Positions 1 through 11,669 are shown, counted from the stretch's first letter. The stretch: DNA of 64,000 bases from Oxytricha trifallax (GCA_000711775.1 ARYC01000818.1:59145-123144); one strand, 5' to 3'. The notes: generated by a model not told the origin, from the letters alone. Numbers and translations: made by a program.

Positions 1-279
1 TGGATAGAGCACAGTGCGTAGATGAAGAATATGTGGTCCTTACCCTACTTTTGACATCTGTGAGCTGAGTTGCGTCATTTGCAAGGTTCATGGGGCACTC
101 GTTTTGAACCTCCCTCTTTTCCTTAATTCAAATTTTAATTAAATTATTAATACTATTAAATTTTAAAACTTAACTACTATGGTGGAATTCAAAGGACCAT
201 AGTCTCGTTCATGTGCACTTGCTTTAGCTCTCAATTCCTGCAAAAGCGTAGACTTCATGTCTCTCTTGCCTGCGGTCAT
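1..279 (-). CDS. 5' end of an unrecognised leftward gene, with one intron
   Basis: Read on the minus strand, an ATG at 279-277 opens MTAGKRDMKSTLLQELRA and continues to 178. A 68-bp AT-rich intron (177-110, GTAGTT to GGGAG) follows. The frame then continues as IVQNECPMNLANDATQL and runs off the left edge. The coding parts are clearly less AT-rich than the intron and contain no in-frame stop. I recognise no domain. The start lies only about 40 bp from the telomere-like run at 322-338, which is the geometry of a macronuclear nanochromosome end. Only about 70 residues are visible, so no function is offered. An IES instead of an intron is possible, but GT-AG ends and frame preservation favour splicing. 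Confidence 0.55.
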
Positions 280-321
280 TATTTCCAATCAGTGCAATAA
301 AATCCCAAGTTTAATCGAGCA

Positions 322-338
322 GGGGTTTTGGGGTTTTG
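322..338. repeat. Telomere-like repeat, 17 bp
   Basis: GGGGTTTTGGGGTTTTG on the plus strand is two C4A4 units, identical to the terminal 17 bp of the TBE at 25014. The roughly 70 bp of inner TBE terminal repeat is absent here. The next three bases are AAG, which does not fit the ANT target used by TBEs. To the left is the start of a gene; to the right is AT-rich DNA. It could be a macronuclear chromosome end joined to germline DNA, or the tip of a different telomere-bearing element. Confidence 0.8.
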
Positions 339-617
339 AAGGGATATAAGCATTTATTGTTAAGCTTATTTTAATTAAGCTAAATTTAATTCCATTTAAG
401 CAAATAAGTTTATCAATTCTCCATCTATAGCTAATACAATTCAAATACAATCTATTTAAAATATTTTTTATTGATAAATAAAGTATATATAATATCTATC
501 GCAATTCCTTAACAAATAATAATTTATATTTGTTCCTCCAATTTTTATATCTTATAATTTTAATTTTTTTATTCATTTTTCTTTACTTGATAAAATAGAT
601 TTATAAAATATTGGTAT

Positions 618-816
618 TGACGTCCTCAAGTCACAGATGACGTCCTCCGGTCACAGATGACGTCAGGAAGTCACAGGTGACGTCAGGAAGTCACAAGGTG
701 ACGTCCGCAAGTCACACTGACGTCAGGAGTTCACAGGTGACGTCCTCCAGTCACAGGTGACGTCCTCCAGTCACAGATGACGTCAGCAAGTCACAGATGA
801 CATCAGAAAGTCACAG
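618..816. repeat. 20-bp tandem array, about ten copies
   Basis: About ten head-to-tail copies of a unit close to TGACGTCMNSMAGTCACAGR. The first half holds the palindrome TGACGTCA in several copies, and AGTCACAG follows in nearly all. Units vary mainly at positions 8-12 and occasionally by one base in length. There are no spacers between units, so this is not a CRISPR array. Confidence 0.9.
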
Positions 817-883
817 TATTATAAATAAGGAAATTTATTTGTAATAAACGTTCAAAGCACTCAATTTTTTACGGGAGGGTCTT

Positions 884-1081
884 ATGACTGCAACAACTAG
901 CATTTCGGGATCACAAGTGGTGGAACTTCTTGTTCACAACCATAGAAAAATAAATAATAACATGGGTCAAGTGGCGATAACCCCTTTAAATATTTGGAGA
1001 CAAAGCCTCCGAAAAGACAATTATGAAAGATAATTTGTTTTTATTTAGTTGTATGAAACCTTGTAACCCACTTAAATTTGA
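884..1081 (+). CDS. Short open frame inside the foldback element
   Basis: An ATG at 884 opens 65 codons (TAA/TAG read as Gln) to a TGA at 1079. A TATAAATAAGG sequence lies about 65 bp upstream. The first half is plausible protein and includes SQVVELLVHNHRKINNN. The second half becomes AT-rich and glutamine-rich as expected from random DNA under this code. No family is recognised. It may be a remnant of an element gene or chance. Confidence 0.2.
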
Positions 1082-1782
1082 ACTATTCTTACCTGAAGAA
1101 GCAATATTCGATAGATAGTATGGCTAGTTTGGTTAATTGAAGAGCATGTAAAGATGTAAAAATGTTATAGATGAAAAAAAAACAAGAAATACCATAAAAA
1201 GACTAGTTAGCTAATTTTTCGCATAAATTAGTATTGTACATACCTAAGACTGGTAATCAAATTTTTGAATAAATGCAAGAATAATGTCTTGAATGTTCAA
1301 AATATTAATGCAAACATTATAGGATGATGATTCATATAAATCCAATTAAAGGAGTTTTGCCTTACTTGAATATTGGGTCAAGAATGTGCATGAAATGATG
1401 AACAGCTACACAGACATAATAAAAGATTTTAGTCGAAAATTGTAGCAAAATAATCTAATAAAAATAAGAATTAATCAAGCTTAAAAATACATACTCAATG
1501 TATTTTTATATAAAAAAATTTATAATTAATTAGTAACGATGAAGTTTTTAAGATTACATTTAATATACAATCCGAAATTTTTTTATCAAATGAATTGCAT
1601 CTGAACCTTGTCAGGGTGCCAACTCCTTGAACTCAGCAATTATTTGTTTAACTTTGGTTGTTCAAACAAGGGGATCCACTCTTTTTGATCCCGCACAAAG
1701 GACACTGCCGGAAAAGTCAATAGAAATATCTTATATAGTGCTTCCCAAATCTATCACATTAAATCTCAATATTTATTATAAT

Positions 1783-1937
1783 GTGACCTCCTGACGTCAT
1801 CTGTGACCTCGACGTACCTGGCTCTGACGTATCTGTGACTGGATGACGTCAGTGTACTTCCCCACGTCACCTGTGACCTCTGACGCAGTTGACTCGACAT
1901 CACTGTACCCCTGACGTCTCTCTGAGAGGACGTCAAT
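1783..1937. repeat. Decayed inverted copy of the 20-bp array
   Basis: The segment contains repeated CTGTGAC and TGACGTC/GACGTCA words, the inverse of the unit at 618-816. Spacing is irregular and many changes are present. It forms the right arm of the foldback-like element and ends in the inverted terminal GAGGACGTCAATACC. Confidence 0.7.
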
Positions 1938-1947
1938 ACCAAATATT

Positions 1948-3299
1948 GATATTTTTAAAGTAAATTTATATATAAAATTCAAAAAATTAAAGAATCAATA
2001 AATTTATCTGTAATTCTCATTTTAAAGCATTTTTATATCAATTCATATTTAAGACTTATTTATTTACTAATAATTTTTCATAAGTTCATAATTTGATGTA
2101 ATTTAGAAATGATTCTCATGATATTTGCAGAATGCAAACAAATTGATCATGTCAATTTCAAATTGGATCTGATAACTTTCAAAAATTGATCTGATGATCA
2201 ATTACTTTCAATCTCAAATTTGTACTTCTCAATTCTAAATATTTGAGATTTGAGAGAATTGCATTTCTAAATTCTTGAGGAAATTTCCTTTTGGAATTCT
2301 CAAATATGATCATTGATTCTCAAATATAAGTCAAATATTTACAAATATAAATTTATTCTCAATATATTTTATATAAAAAATTAAATTAAAAAGTCTATTG
2401 TAAAAATTCTTTAATATACTGTAATTATCACTTCCAATACTTAAAAATGTTATTTTATTTTATTTATAAGTCTTTTTCCTTATATTTAAAACTTCATCAA
2501 TGATTGCAATAGTAATATAGCTGTTTATATTTATCAGATAAATTAAATAAAAATAGATTTCTAATTTAAATGAAAAAATTATAAAATAAATTTACTCATA
2601 ATTTATAAATAAATATATAAAAAATTTTTAGTTTGAGTCATTAAAACAATATAAAAATATAAAATTTATTAAAAAATACTATCTAACAATAAATTTATTA
2701 GTAACAATGATATATATTTATCAGAGGAATCGTAGAATTTGATGATATACAGAAATAAAAATAGCATATACATTATTTTATATAACAATCTTATTATAAA
2801 TACTCTAAATTTTATTATATAAGCCTAATATACATTAAATTAATGTTAATTAAATAAGATATGTTTACTATCAATTTTTTATATCTTTTACTTTATATAT
2901 TTCAAATATATCTAAATTATTATTGTAGAGAATATAAATATAGAGTAATAAAAGCTTTTATTTTATTTAAAATTTGTAAATACTTACCTCTAAGATTAGT
3001 CGTAGTCTAAAAATAAATCATAATTTTATAATTTATAGCCATATTGTATTTATATAGATTTTGTATTGTTTTATATTCTTCTCCTAATTTAATGTCTGAT
3101 AATTTTGTATTTCTAAAAAAATTTTTGCATTTATTAATTGAATCATTTTAAGAATTGAAAGATTATAGATGAATTGAATCAGTTTTAATTTGTTTGATCT
3201 ATCCACTTTTTATGTTGCATTTACAATTTTCTATTGATTTTTAGCAATCTGAATTCAATTTGTTCCATTTTTGTTCCTAAAAAAATAAAAAAGTTTTAT
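1948..3299. other. AT-rich germline DNA, no gene seen
   Basis: About 1.35 kb of very AT-rich sequence with short A and T runs. No frame on either strand looks coding, and no terminal repeats are evident. Confidence 0.6.
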
Positions 3300-3560
3300 A
3301 TTGACTAAAGTACGAAAAAACTGGATCCAAAGAGTTTGGTACCTAGAAGAACACTGCTCACTGATCAGGTGAGCTGCTATAAGCAACTATTCTCTCAAGG
3401 GGGGTAACTTACGTTCTGCTCGTTACATTGTAGCTTAGAACTTGGTATTTAACGCAAGTCTATTTTGGAGGCTACAACAAACTCTGAGTTTACGTATTTA
3501 CGCTGCCCTTGGGTCGGCATTACCAAACTCTTAGGGGAATATAACTACGATTCAAAGAGA
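3300..3560 (-). other. GC-richer island, possibly a gene fragment
   Basis: Base composition rises sharply for about 250 bp. On the minus strand a frame with Gln-coding TAA/TAG runs through SYIPLRVWQCRPKGSVNTQT and on to a TGA near 3360. The plus strand is also largely open, so coding strand and status are uncertain. The island lies between two long AT-rich stretches, as an isolated MDS or a mobile-element fragment would. Confidence 0.3.
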
Positions 3561-4679
3561 CTTTACTTACAATGTTTATATAAAATTCTTTACTTTTTAA
3601 TAATTGCTTGAGTCACTGATTAGTTAATAAAGTTGCATTCCAACTTGAATCTTATGCTAGGGGAATTTTTATTTAGGGCAAGTTTTCTTAAGTTAATTTT
3701 TTGATTTTAATTTTATTTCAATTTAAATTTTATTTCAACTGACTTACTATTCCAAATAGTAAGTCAAATCCCATTTGCCTATTACAATAGGGCTTTATTA
3801 TTAATAAGTTTATTAAAAATTTTGAAACTTATTTCAAGCAAATTTAGGTCATTTAAGGTTCATTTATGAACCAGTAGGGGAATTATGGAAAATTTCGATT
3901 TCCAAATTTATTTAAAATAAATTAAATTAAATTTATTTTTAGTTTAAAACTTAAAATGTTTTATTATACATTTTTATTTAATAACCACTTCAATTTATTA
4001 TTATAATCTTATTATTTACTTGTTAATTTATATAAATTTCTTATGTTCGAAAAATTGGAATCATGCCTAGTTATTTAATGAATACTTTTACATTTATCAT
4101 TCAGCAATACTTAGTCTAAGTTTTCATAAGTAGCAATAAATTTATAAATTTAAATAAAATAAATTTCTAGTATATTTATCAATTTCTAATTCTTTTCTTT
4201 CATTATTTTTAGTAAATAAGCTTAATATAGTTACTTATGAAAATTAAAAGTCTTAATTGAAACATAAATTTAAATCTATTTTAAATTAACTTATATATAA
4301 ATTAAAAAGCATGTTTAAGTTTAACAATGAAATAGAATACTTGAAATAAATTGATTTATAATTTATTTGAAAAAATGAAATAAGTCTTATAAGAAATGTT
4401 CTTTAATTAATTTTATATTTTATTTAAATTTTTTCTTGTTCAAATACAAATGAATAGTAAAGTTGGCTTATTAATTCTAAAGCTTTTATGGGAAATAAAA
4501 CTATAAGAAATCTTGATACAAGGAATTAAGTCTTATAAGGAAAAGTTTGACATAAGGCTTTTATGTAAATTTTCATGATAAAAAGGGTTTGAGTATTATC
4601 TTATATGATTTTCATTTTTACCACTAATAATCCTTACTTAATACTTAAGTTCAAATCTTCTAATAAAGTCACAGGTCTT
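3561..4679. other. AT-rich stretch, no gene seen
   Basis: Very AT-rich, with many short direct and inverted words but no coding-like frame. It separates the 3.3-kb island from the transposase remnant. I could not find inverted terminal repeats that would bound the gene block to its right. Confidence 0.5.
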
Positions 4680-6302
4680 TAAGTGAGATAGATTCCAAAG
4701 CAGCAGTTAAGACATGATAGTAGCATCTCCTAACAAGATTCTGATTTATTCTACTTATATTCATGACAAGCTCTTTCATAAAGGCAGCCCAATAACCTCT
4801 ATAAGAGTTAACTTATCTTAACTTACTTTGATTAAGCTCTAGTATTCAAGGGATTCAAGTCTCTATTTTTAATCCAAGAGTACATAAGCTCTGCTGGAGC
4901 TAGCCTGTGATGATAAGGCCCAAGAAACATGAGCGGTAATTTGAGATTGTCATACTTTGCCATTACTTCTTACGATCTGTGATAGGGAGCGTTATCAATC
5001 ATGATAACAGTATTCTTTCTCCACTCCAAATCTATATCATCTAATGTAAGTGCAAGCTTGCACATAAAGTACATAAATGAGTGTTGATTAGTTCTTCCCC
5101 TATTCACAGTGTAGAACAACTCTCCAGTACTTGAAACTCCAATAATCAGGTTCATTTGACTAAGCCTCTAAGATTTTGTAACCCTATTCTTAACATAGGG
5201 AGCTGTCCAGCCTCTTCTTCTCTCATCAGTCTAGTGAAAGCACTGATTCATCAATATTAATAATTCTCTTGCCTTCACTTAGAAAGAGTATGAATTGTTA
5301 GGCTGCATACTAGCGTTGAAGCTTACTACTGTTATTGTTATGAAGGTTCGTTACCTACTTGACTTACTTGTATGTCATCATTAGTTCATTCTTAAGGAAC
5401 CTTCGAATCATCTACTTAGAACAGTGAAGCTAGATCTTTGACACTAAGCTTTTCTGTATATCTGATATTTAGATAGGCACTTAATCATAAGTAAGCATAT
5501 TCACTATATGAGTGCGAGCTCTGCTGTGCAGCTTCTTATACTTGCCTCTATTAACTTACTTAAGATTCCAAAAGTTTGCTTTTTTTAAGGGATTGTTAAG
5601 GTACCTTCTTAACTTATAGTATGAAATGCCAAGCCTTTTCATAATCTGCTAGCAGTTTAGCTTTTCAGACATCCTTAGTCTTTGAGATTCCTGAGCCAGC
5701 TTTAGCTCTTTTTGCTACAGCTCCTTTTCTTTCCTCATGATCTTGAGTTATCTTCGAGGCACTATAGCTTAAAGCTAAGTATGCTATCCAAAGACTGGAA
5801 GTGAGTCTTTCATTTTATGGTTCTCTAATACCTTCTATTCTAATTCCTTCATATCTATTAAAGGGGCTCTTTCGAGCATACCTTAAGGTTCTAATTCTGA
5901 TTAGGTATAGTCAGTGTAGAGCTCAAGTGTTATCTGGCCAAGAGTCTATATTTAGTGGCCATCTAGTAACGATTCCTTAAATCCTCCTAGTTTACTTACT
6001 CTATAGGTTTCCTTAGGATCAATAATAAAGCCATTGAAATTCAAAGACTCTAATGAATCTTCCAGATCATAGTAGTAGTTAAGCATCTCTCTTTTGCTTA
6101 CAGTCTCTATCTCAACATCAGCAACTGTAATGTTCCTTTAGTATAACATATTGGTTGTTATGTAATCTGCAGTATTGCTTTCATCATCTGTTTCACTACT
6201 TGAGCTTCGCTCACTATCTGAACTACTAGAGCTTTTATCTTCTTCCTCTTATTGGAAAAATTCAACCAGCTTAGACTATCTCTTTTTAGAACTTGATTCC
6301 AT
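4680..6302 (-). pseudogene. Tc1/mariner-type (DDE) transposase, one frameshift
   Basis: From an ATG at 6302 the frame gives a basic and Ser/Glu-rich N-terminus. A helix-turn-helix region follows (around LNCQQIMKRLGISYYKLRRY), then INIDES with the first catalytic Asp. Just after this, near 5230, the frame shifts by one base and two TGAs block it. The next frame carries ERRRGWTAPYVKN, MIDNAPYHRS with the second Asp, and LAPAELMYSWIKN with the third acidic residue. All three DDE/D blocks of the IS630/Tc1/mariner superfamily are thus present, but in two frames. The C-terminal end is not sharp, because no TGA appears for a long way. It is not the TBE 42-kDa transposase, which differs in sequence. 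It is divergent from the gene at 6494, with about 190 bp between them. It is either a decayed copy or needs a frame change. Confidence 0.7.
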
Positions 6303-6493
6303 AAGTTCAGTGCTTAATTTCCTAATAATGAATTACTTTGGTGCTGGTAGGAAATCCGCATGCGGAAATCGGATCATGCTGAAGGCATTTCATAATAGTG
6401 AAAATGACTATCTCATTATAGTAACAGTGCTGTCTTCATGAGCCAATATTTGGCTATTTAAAACGGCTGATGGCACCCTCCTATTAGAATTTA

Positions 6494-7299
6494 ATGAACC
6501 AAGCGTAACTTACTGGCATCAATGTTTAAGAACTAGCTTAGAAGTGCAAAAGCAAGAAAGAGCTCTACAACTTTCTCACCCAGGATTGTCGGGCCTTCTT
6601 ACCCAAGCCTGATTCAACCAACATTTACTTCTTCAAGTCCATCATAAGAGAAAAGAAGGAGGTAAGCATCTCTCCTTAATTGTAACCGTCTTCTTAGTAC
6701 ATCAGAAGAGAAGACGTCAAAGTGTCCGCAGTGCCTCACATAGAGGGACTTACAGTCCAGGACTTCCTCGATTATGCGAGAGACATCCCCAGACTACTCA
6801 ACTTTCTCCCTGATGAGCGAGACTGGGTCCACTTAGACAGGCAATGGATCTGTGATTTGCTCTATACCTTAGACACCGACGGTGTCACCAACATGATTCA
6901 CGATGCAATGCTTTAACGGAAAGAAAGGCTTGAGCAAAGCAGAGACCTAGTCATTGAAATGAGACCTGAATTTGTTGACGCACTCTCTAGATGCCTCAGC
7001 TTCAGCAGTAAGTTTACTCTCTTTACATTTCCTTTGTAGCCGAGAGAGGCAAAGCAGTGAATCTCATGAAGGACTCATCTAAAAGAAAGAGAACAAGAGA
7101 TGAAATTGAAGAGGTGAAAGATTATGAGACAGCCTTGAAGTCAGACAGACAGCTCTTTCTATAAGAAACTAAGAGGCTGAAGCAAGAGCATGATAACTTG
7201 GAAAGTGAAGTACTTGACTTACGCAAAATGAAGGAGCAAGTTATGCAAGACTTCGGCTCTCAGAATCTGGAAGGGCAGGTGCAGAACTTCAGCCTTTGA
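6494..7299 (+). CDS. Unrecognised 245-residue coiled-coil protein
   Basis: Three exons (6494-6661, 6698-7007, 7040-7299) are joined by introns of 36 and 32 bp with GTAAG donors and TAG acceptors; the joined frame ends in TGA. The N-terminal 130 residues form a compact, probably helical domain (LTGINVQELAQKCKSKKELY, then FLDYARDIPRLLNFLP and WVHLDRQWICDLLYTLD). Around residue 165 is a basic KRKRTR, a possible nuclear localisation signal. The last 75 residues are a coiled coil (ETKRLKQEHDNLESEVLDL). I do not recognise the family. The basic patch and coiled coil suggest a nuclear oligomer, but this is inference. It lies between a transposase and a SecA-like gene in an IES-free block and may belong to the same mobile unit. 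Confidence 0.75.
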
Positions 7300-7569
7300 C
7301 TTCTGCTGGTCTCTATTCTCATCCATTCTCTGAACACTACTAATAGAAAGAGTTAGAATATGGTGAATTCTTTTAGAAATTAAGCTTTAAAATCATCTTC
7401 TTTTTAACCCCTCTCTTTAGGGGTTCCTATGATCTATATCACTTTTCAAGTTTCTCTTTTAATTTGAAGCCTTCTTCAACCAGGCTTCCATACTTTCTTC
7501 GACCTCTTCATGCTCCTTGTAAGTTTCACTAAAAGACTTGTCTCTGCAACTCCTCCTTACAAGTATAAC

Positions 7570-10500
7570 TCACTTTTCAACTAAGTCCTTAATCTGCTCT
7601 GCCTTCTCATAAGCCTTCCTACTTCTCTTATTAGTCTATTTCTTTCCTTCCTTGCTCTTCGATCTTTCTCTGCCTGGCTCTTAAGTGATCTCCTCATATT
7701 GGCGCCTCACGCCGTTTTTGAAGATCTTCTCAACTTCACTAATAGGCTTGTCTTAGAGCACAGGGTTCTGGCTCATCTTCTCTACAATGAATTCTATGAT
7801 AGAAGGTTAATAGAACCCTAATTTACTTTGAGTGTCTGGCTCTTCAGCCACAGCTTCAGTTTTCATTTCCTCTTCAGAGGCCTTCTTTGCTTCCTCGATA
7901 TCCTTTTTGGCTCCTATGAAAGAACTTTCTACTTTTTCGACTATCTTCTCCACTATAGCCTTTACAACTGCAACTTAATGATCGATGGCTATAATCTTTT
8001 CAGAAGGAACTTCGGGCTCCTTTGCTTGATCAATAATATCCATATCAATAGCTTCTTATTTGTCTTACAAATTAAATTATACTTCATTGAACTTTTTGTC
8101 TAATATAAGGTCGATCTCATTCTACTCTACGTAAAGAAGCTACTCAGCACTATCTTTGGAGTTGAGTCTATACAAAACTCTTTGCCATCTGCCCTTAGTA
8201 TTAAGTCTTCCAATTCTTCCTATAATCTGCTCTTCAGACCTTTTAGAGAAGACATCTGCGATGATGAGGTAAGAACCTCCGTTCTAGTTGATTTCATCAT
8301 TCGTCTGAATGTTAGTCCCTCTTCCATGAGCTTCATTCAGCAAGTATATTCCATATTCCTTTTTCGCATTCTTCATTAAGTATCTGCCTTCAATCATGGA
8401 TTCAATATTGGCGGCTTGCCCTCTGCTTAAACTTGTGAAGTCGTAGCCCGATCTCAAAAGGCCTATCTCTATTGCATTATAGTTAGTTGAAGCCACTATT
8501 AGAACTGGGGAGTGGCTTAGCTGCTCTATTATAATTTCTTTGATCTTAGCCAAGTAATCACTCTAATTAGTGCTCACAAAAACATCCGGGTATTGAGTCT
8601 TTTTATTTCCCTAGAGTTTATCAAGAGTGTGAAATACTACAGGTGTAGCTTGAAAAGCTAGCTTTAAACAGTTCTCTTCAGTAAAAGAGAGATTGCTTCC
8701 AGAAAATCCTATCACTTTATGAGCTTGCTGAAAGTACTCAAGAGAGTTGATTATAGTATCAACAGAGCCATCAAACATAATCCAGTCGTACTCGTCCACT
8801 AATACGTAGCTTTGCTACCATACACTCACAGCCTTGCTGTTCTTTTGCATCTTCTTTAATTAGGGCTAAGTGTAGAAATAGATGCCAGTATCTTTGGCAA
8901 AGAAGTTTAGATTGCAATTAAGCTACATTGCTTTAATGACTCTCTAGTATCGTTTGAAGTCTCTTTGCACTAAGTGCTCATTCTTGCTGAGTATAAAGAC
9001 TGATCTTTAAGTTTTAAGAGCAATAAGGATTGCTAAAGCAATGCATATTAGGGTCTTCCCATTGCCAATACCAAAATGAATGAAGTGATTGCTGTTAAGG
9101 TTGTCACAGATATAGTTTAAACATAAGACCTGAGAGCAGTAGAATTTGAAGCCTAAATTTTACTCCAAAGTTTCTAATTCGGCACTTACTCTTAAGAGTT
9201 CCTCTGGAGACCTGCTATTGAATCTGGATGCTACTTGGTTTTATAAGTTCTCATTCTTGAATAGCTAAAGAAGGTCATTAACAGCCTTTTCAGAGAAGGC
9301 TTCCATAGTCCTTGGCAATTGCATTATTCTATCAAGGTCAGAGAAGTCACAGTTTAGACAGTTGTCAATAGTGTGAATGCTTAACTATACATTTTTCTCG
9401 ACTTGCGCATTCACAATCAACTACTATACTTTCCTGATTTGTTCAATCTTCCCTACCCATTATTGATCTCTGCTTTGCAGTCTTTAAGCAAGGCCTTTCA
9501 TAAAATGCACCATTGAGACTTTGTCGATGACTTCTTGCTTTTATAAGAAGGTTGCCCTTGTTGAAGATATGTAGTCTTTTAAAGACTCTAAGTTAGGGGC
9601 AGAGCATAAGGCACATATTCTTACAAAGTACTCTGTATACTCTACAGGAATGTCTCTTATAAGGTTCAATCCACAGTCTTGCTTAAGCAAGATAATAAAA
9701 GGCACGTTCATTATAAAGAAGGAATTTGGTATTAGTTTGATGACCTAAGGGTCAATTGAAAAGTAGTGCCATGTTTAAGCCAAAAGCTGAATGATGCCTG
9801 GATTAGAGTCGTTTAGCTTCTAGACTATAGCAAGCTGCTTACTTAGACATGTTGCCTCAGTAATAAAGACCAAGTTGGCTAAGCCTATAGCTTGTCTAGC
9901 ATTGGGTGACCTTATAAGTAAGAGAATTGCTTCTTATATTAAGTTCTCTTCTGGCTGATATTTTTCCCCTGTATAGTAACTGAGGGCAGCCAAGAAGATA
10001 CGAGCCTTGTAGTCTTAGTCTAGCTTTTAGTTACTTGAGATCAACTCTGTAATTAAATAGAAGAGCCCTTGGTTCACTTAGGGTTCATTTGCCATCTCAA
10101 AGTGCTAAAGGAACGAAAAGAGTGATTGGGTGTTGCGGGCCATTATATCTTGAAGGATCTGTTCCTTTTATTAATAATTTGATTATTTGAAACTTTCAAA
10201 GTGCTTGACCAACATCTCATGGCCAATGATTGAGCCATAGTTAATAACCAGCTAAGGTAAGGGTCTTGGAGCTTGCATTGATTCACTTGCTAAGCTCACA
10301 GTAGTCTGGAACTCACTCACCTTCATTTCCTCGTTTGAGAGGGAGTGGTTAAGATTTTCAGAGACCAGTGACTTGGTATCACTGCTGTTCTTGGCTTTCT
10401 TGCTTTTGTTATTGTTTATAAACTTTCTCACAACGTTCTTAAAATCCCATGTCTTTTAATAGCCTTTGAAATCCTCCTGCTACAACAGGAGACTCAAATC

Positions 10501-10799
10501 ATAGTTGTTTAAATGTAGGAATTCCTTTGCTCTATTGATTTTGACGCTATCTTGGGCTCCCTTGTACTCAGCTTTAATGCCCTTCACTTTGCCGCCCTCA
10601 TCAATATTAGCCTTGGCTTCAAGATTTTCAAAAATCCGATCACCCTGCTCAAGAAGTTGAGCTAACTATTCATTTGAATTATCATTCCTTAACTCTAATA
10701 TAGGTGCTTAGTAAAGGAAAAAAGCTTACCAGGGCTTCGTTCTTCAATCTATAGGGGAAAAGACTCAGCAAGCTGATCCCGCTCTTGGGCTGGATTCAT
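7570..10799 (-). CDS. SecA-like DEAD protein with long helical N-terminus, 1068 residues
   Basis: The ATG is at 10799. A 23-bp intron (10729-10707, GTAAGC to CTAAG) follows codon 23, and removing it restores one frame to the TGA at 7570-7572. The first about 550 residues look helical and repeat-like, including a Lys/Asn-rich stretch. The helicase core follows: Walker A GIGNGKT, DEYDW as motif II, VLIVAST, EAHGRGTNI and EEQIIGRIGRLNTKGRWQR. This order and the GRGTNI/QIIGRIGR motifs are those of SecA motor domains rather than ordinary DEAD-box helicases. SecA normally drives protein export in bacteria and plastids; a nuclear ciliate copy probably does something else, and SecA-like proteins in ciliates are known to me only as uncharacterised. 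The C-terminus is Glu/Lys-rich. After the TGA the frame stays coding-like for about 60 codons, and an 18-bp GTGAG-TAAG segment spanning the TGA could be a tiny intron. Confidence 0.8.
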
Positions 10800-11640
10800 G
10801 GTATTTTTAAATTTTGATTATAGTATTATATACTGGATTTTTAAATTTAATAGGTGGATTATTAAAAAATACCACTGGATTCTTCAAATTTACTATAAGA
10901 AAAACCTCTCTCCTTCACTTATCCAGTGGATTTAAAGAGCTACAGCCCGCAAACCAGTTCAAATGCATTGCTTATGTTAATACCAACATATAAAGGTGAA
11001 AAAAGTAGGCTTGCAAGAAATGGCGGACCCGCCATGGGTCTTTTGAGTGCTTTTCGAGTCTGGCCTCATTGAAAATTGGCTTTTTGGAAAAATCGAAAAA
11101 TCCGAGGGCCTAATGGCGAATTCAACCCTACACTGTTCATAACGTACATATAACCAGTAGAAATGTGCAGTGAAAGTAGAATGGAAAGCAAAGGCACTCG
11201 TTTTCGAAAATCGAGGTCATGGTTGAAGGGGGTCCAGACTGGCTTTGGATTCTAGACTTCAGACTGGATTTTAGACCCTATAAGAGGGGGGGTTTATACT
11301 AAAGTTGAATTTTTGGAAAAAGTAGTTGGGAAAGCTACTGGATTTTATGGACATATGGACTTAGTATAGTATAAGGAACACTTTCAACAATATATGATCA
11401 CTAGAACACTCAAAATGCAATTAGCAGCATTCTTAAAGACTCTCTTTCTAAGACTCTTGAATTGGCTCTCTCATAATAAGTTAAATTGTGAAGTTTGGAA
11501 TTTCGCTATTTATCGATATTAAATCATCACTATACCAACTTATAGATTTATCACGCATAATATGTATTGGGGTTTATATATATATATATATATATATTAT
11601 AAAAATAGAAGATAATTTAATATGCTAATTAAATATCTAA
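10800..11640. other. Non-coding flank with repeated ACTGGATT words
   Basis: No coding frame is convincing. The words ACTGGATTT or close variants occur near 10832, 10880, 10922 (inverse context), 11269 and 11336. A perfect hairpin, ATGGCGG-AC-CCGCCAT, lies at 11020-11035. A (TA)n run fills about 11575-11598. Repeated short motifs beside a gene block are typical of element ends, but no matching left end was found. Confidence 0.4.
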
Positions 11641-11669
11641 AACAATTAATAAATTAGAAAGTTATAAGG

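Larger units (their letters stand above)
613..1940. mobile_element. Foldback-like element with inverted tandem-repeat arms
   Basis: The element begins GGTATTGACGTCCTC and ends with its inverse, GAGGACGTCAATACC. It is flanked on both sides by the direct repeat AAATATT (606-612 and 1941-1947), which could be a target duplication or an IES pointer. The left arm is a clean array of a 20-bp repeat. The right arm holds a decayed array in inverse orientation. The middle (about 820-1780) is AT-rich with one short open frame and no transposase. The organisation resembles non-autonomous foldback elements. Confidence 0.7.

Noticed and set aside
618-816. CRISPR-like array
   Set aside because: The units are contiguous 20-mers without unique spacers, and the genome is a ciliate.
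4680-10799. Maverick/Polinton or giant-virus-like element
   Set aside because: No DNA polymerase B, integrase, packaging ATPase or capsid gene is visible; only a DDE transposase, a coiled-coil protein and a SecA-like motor.
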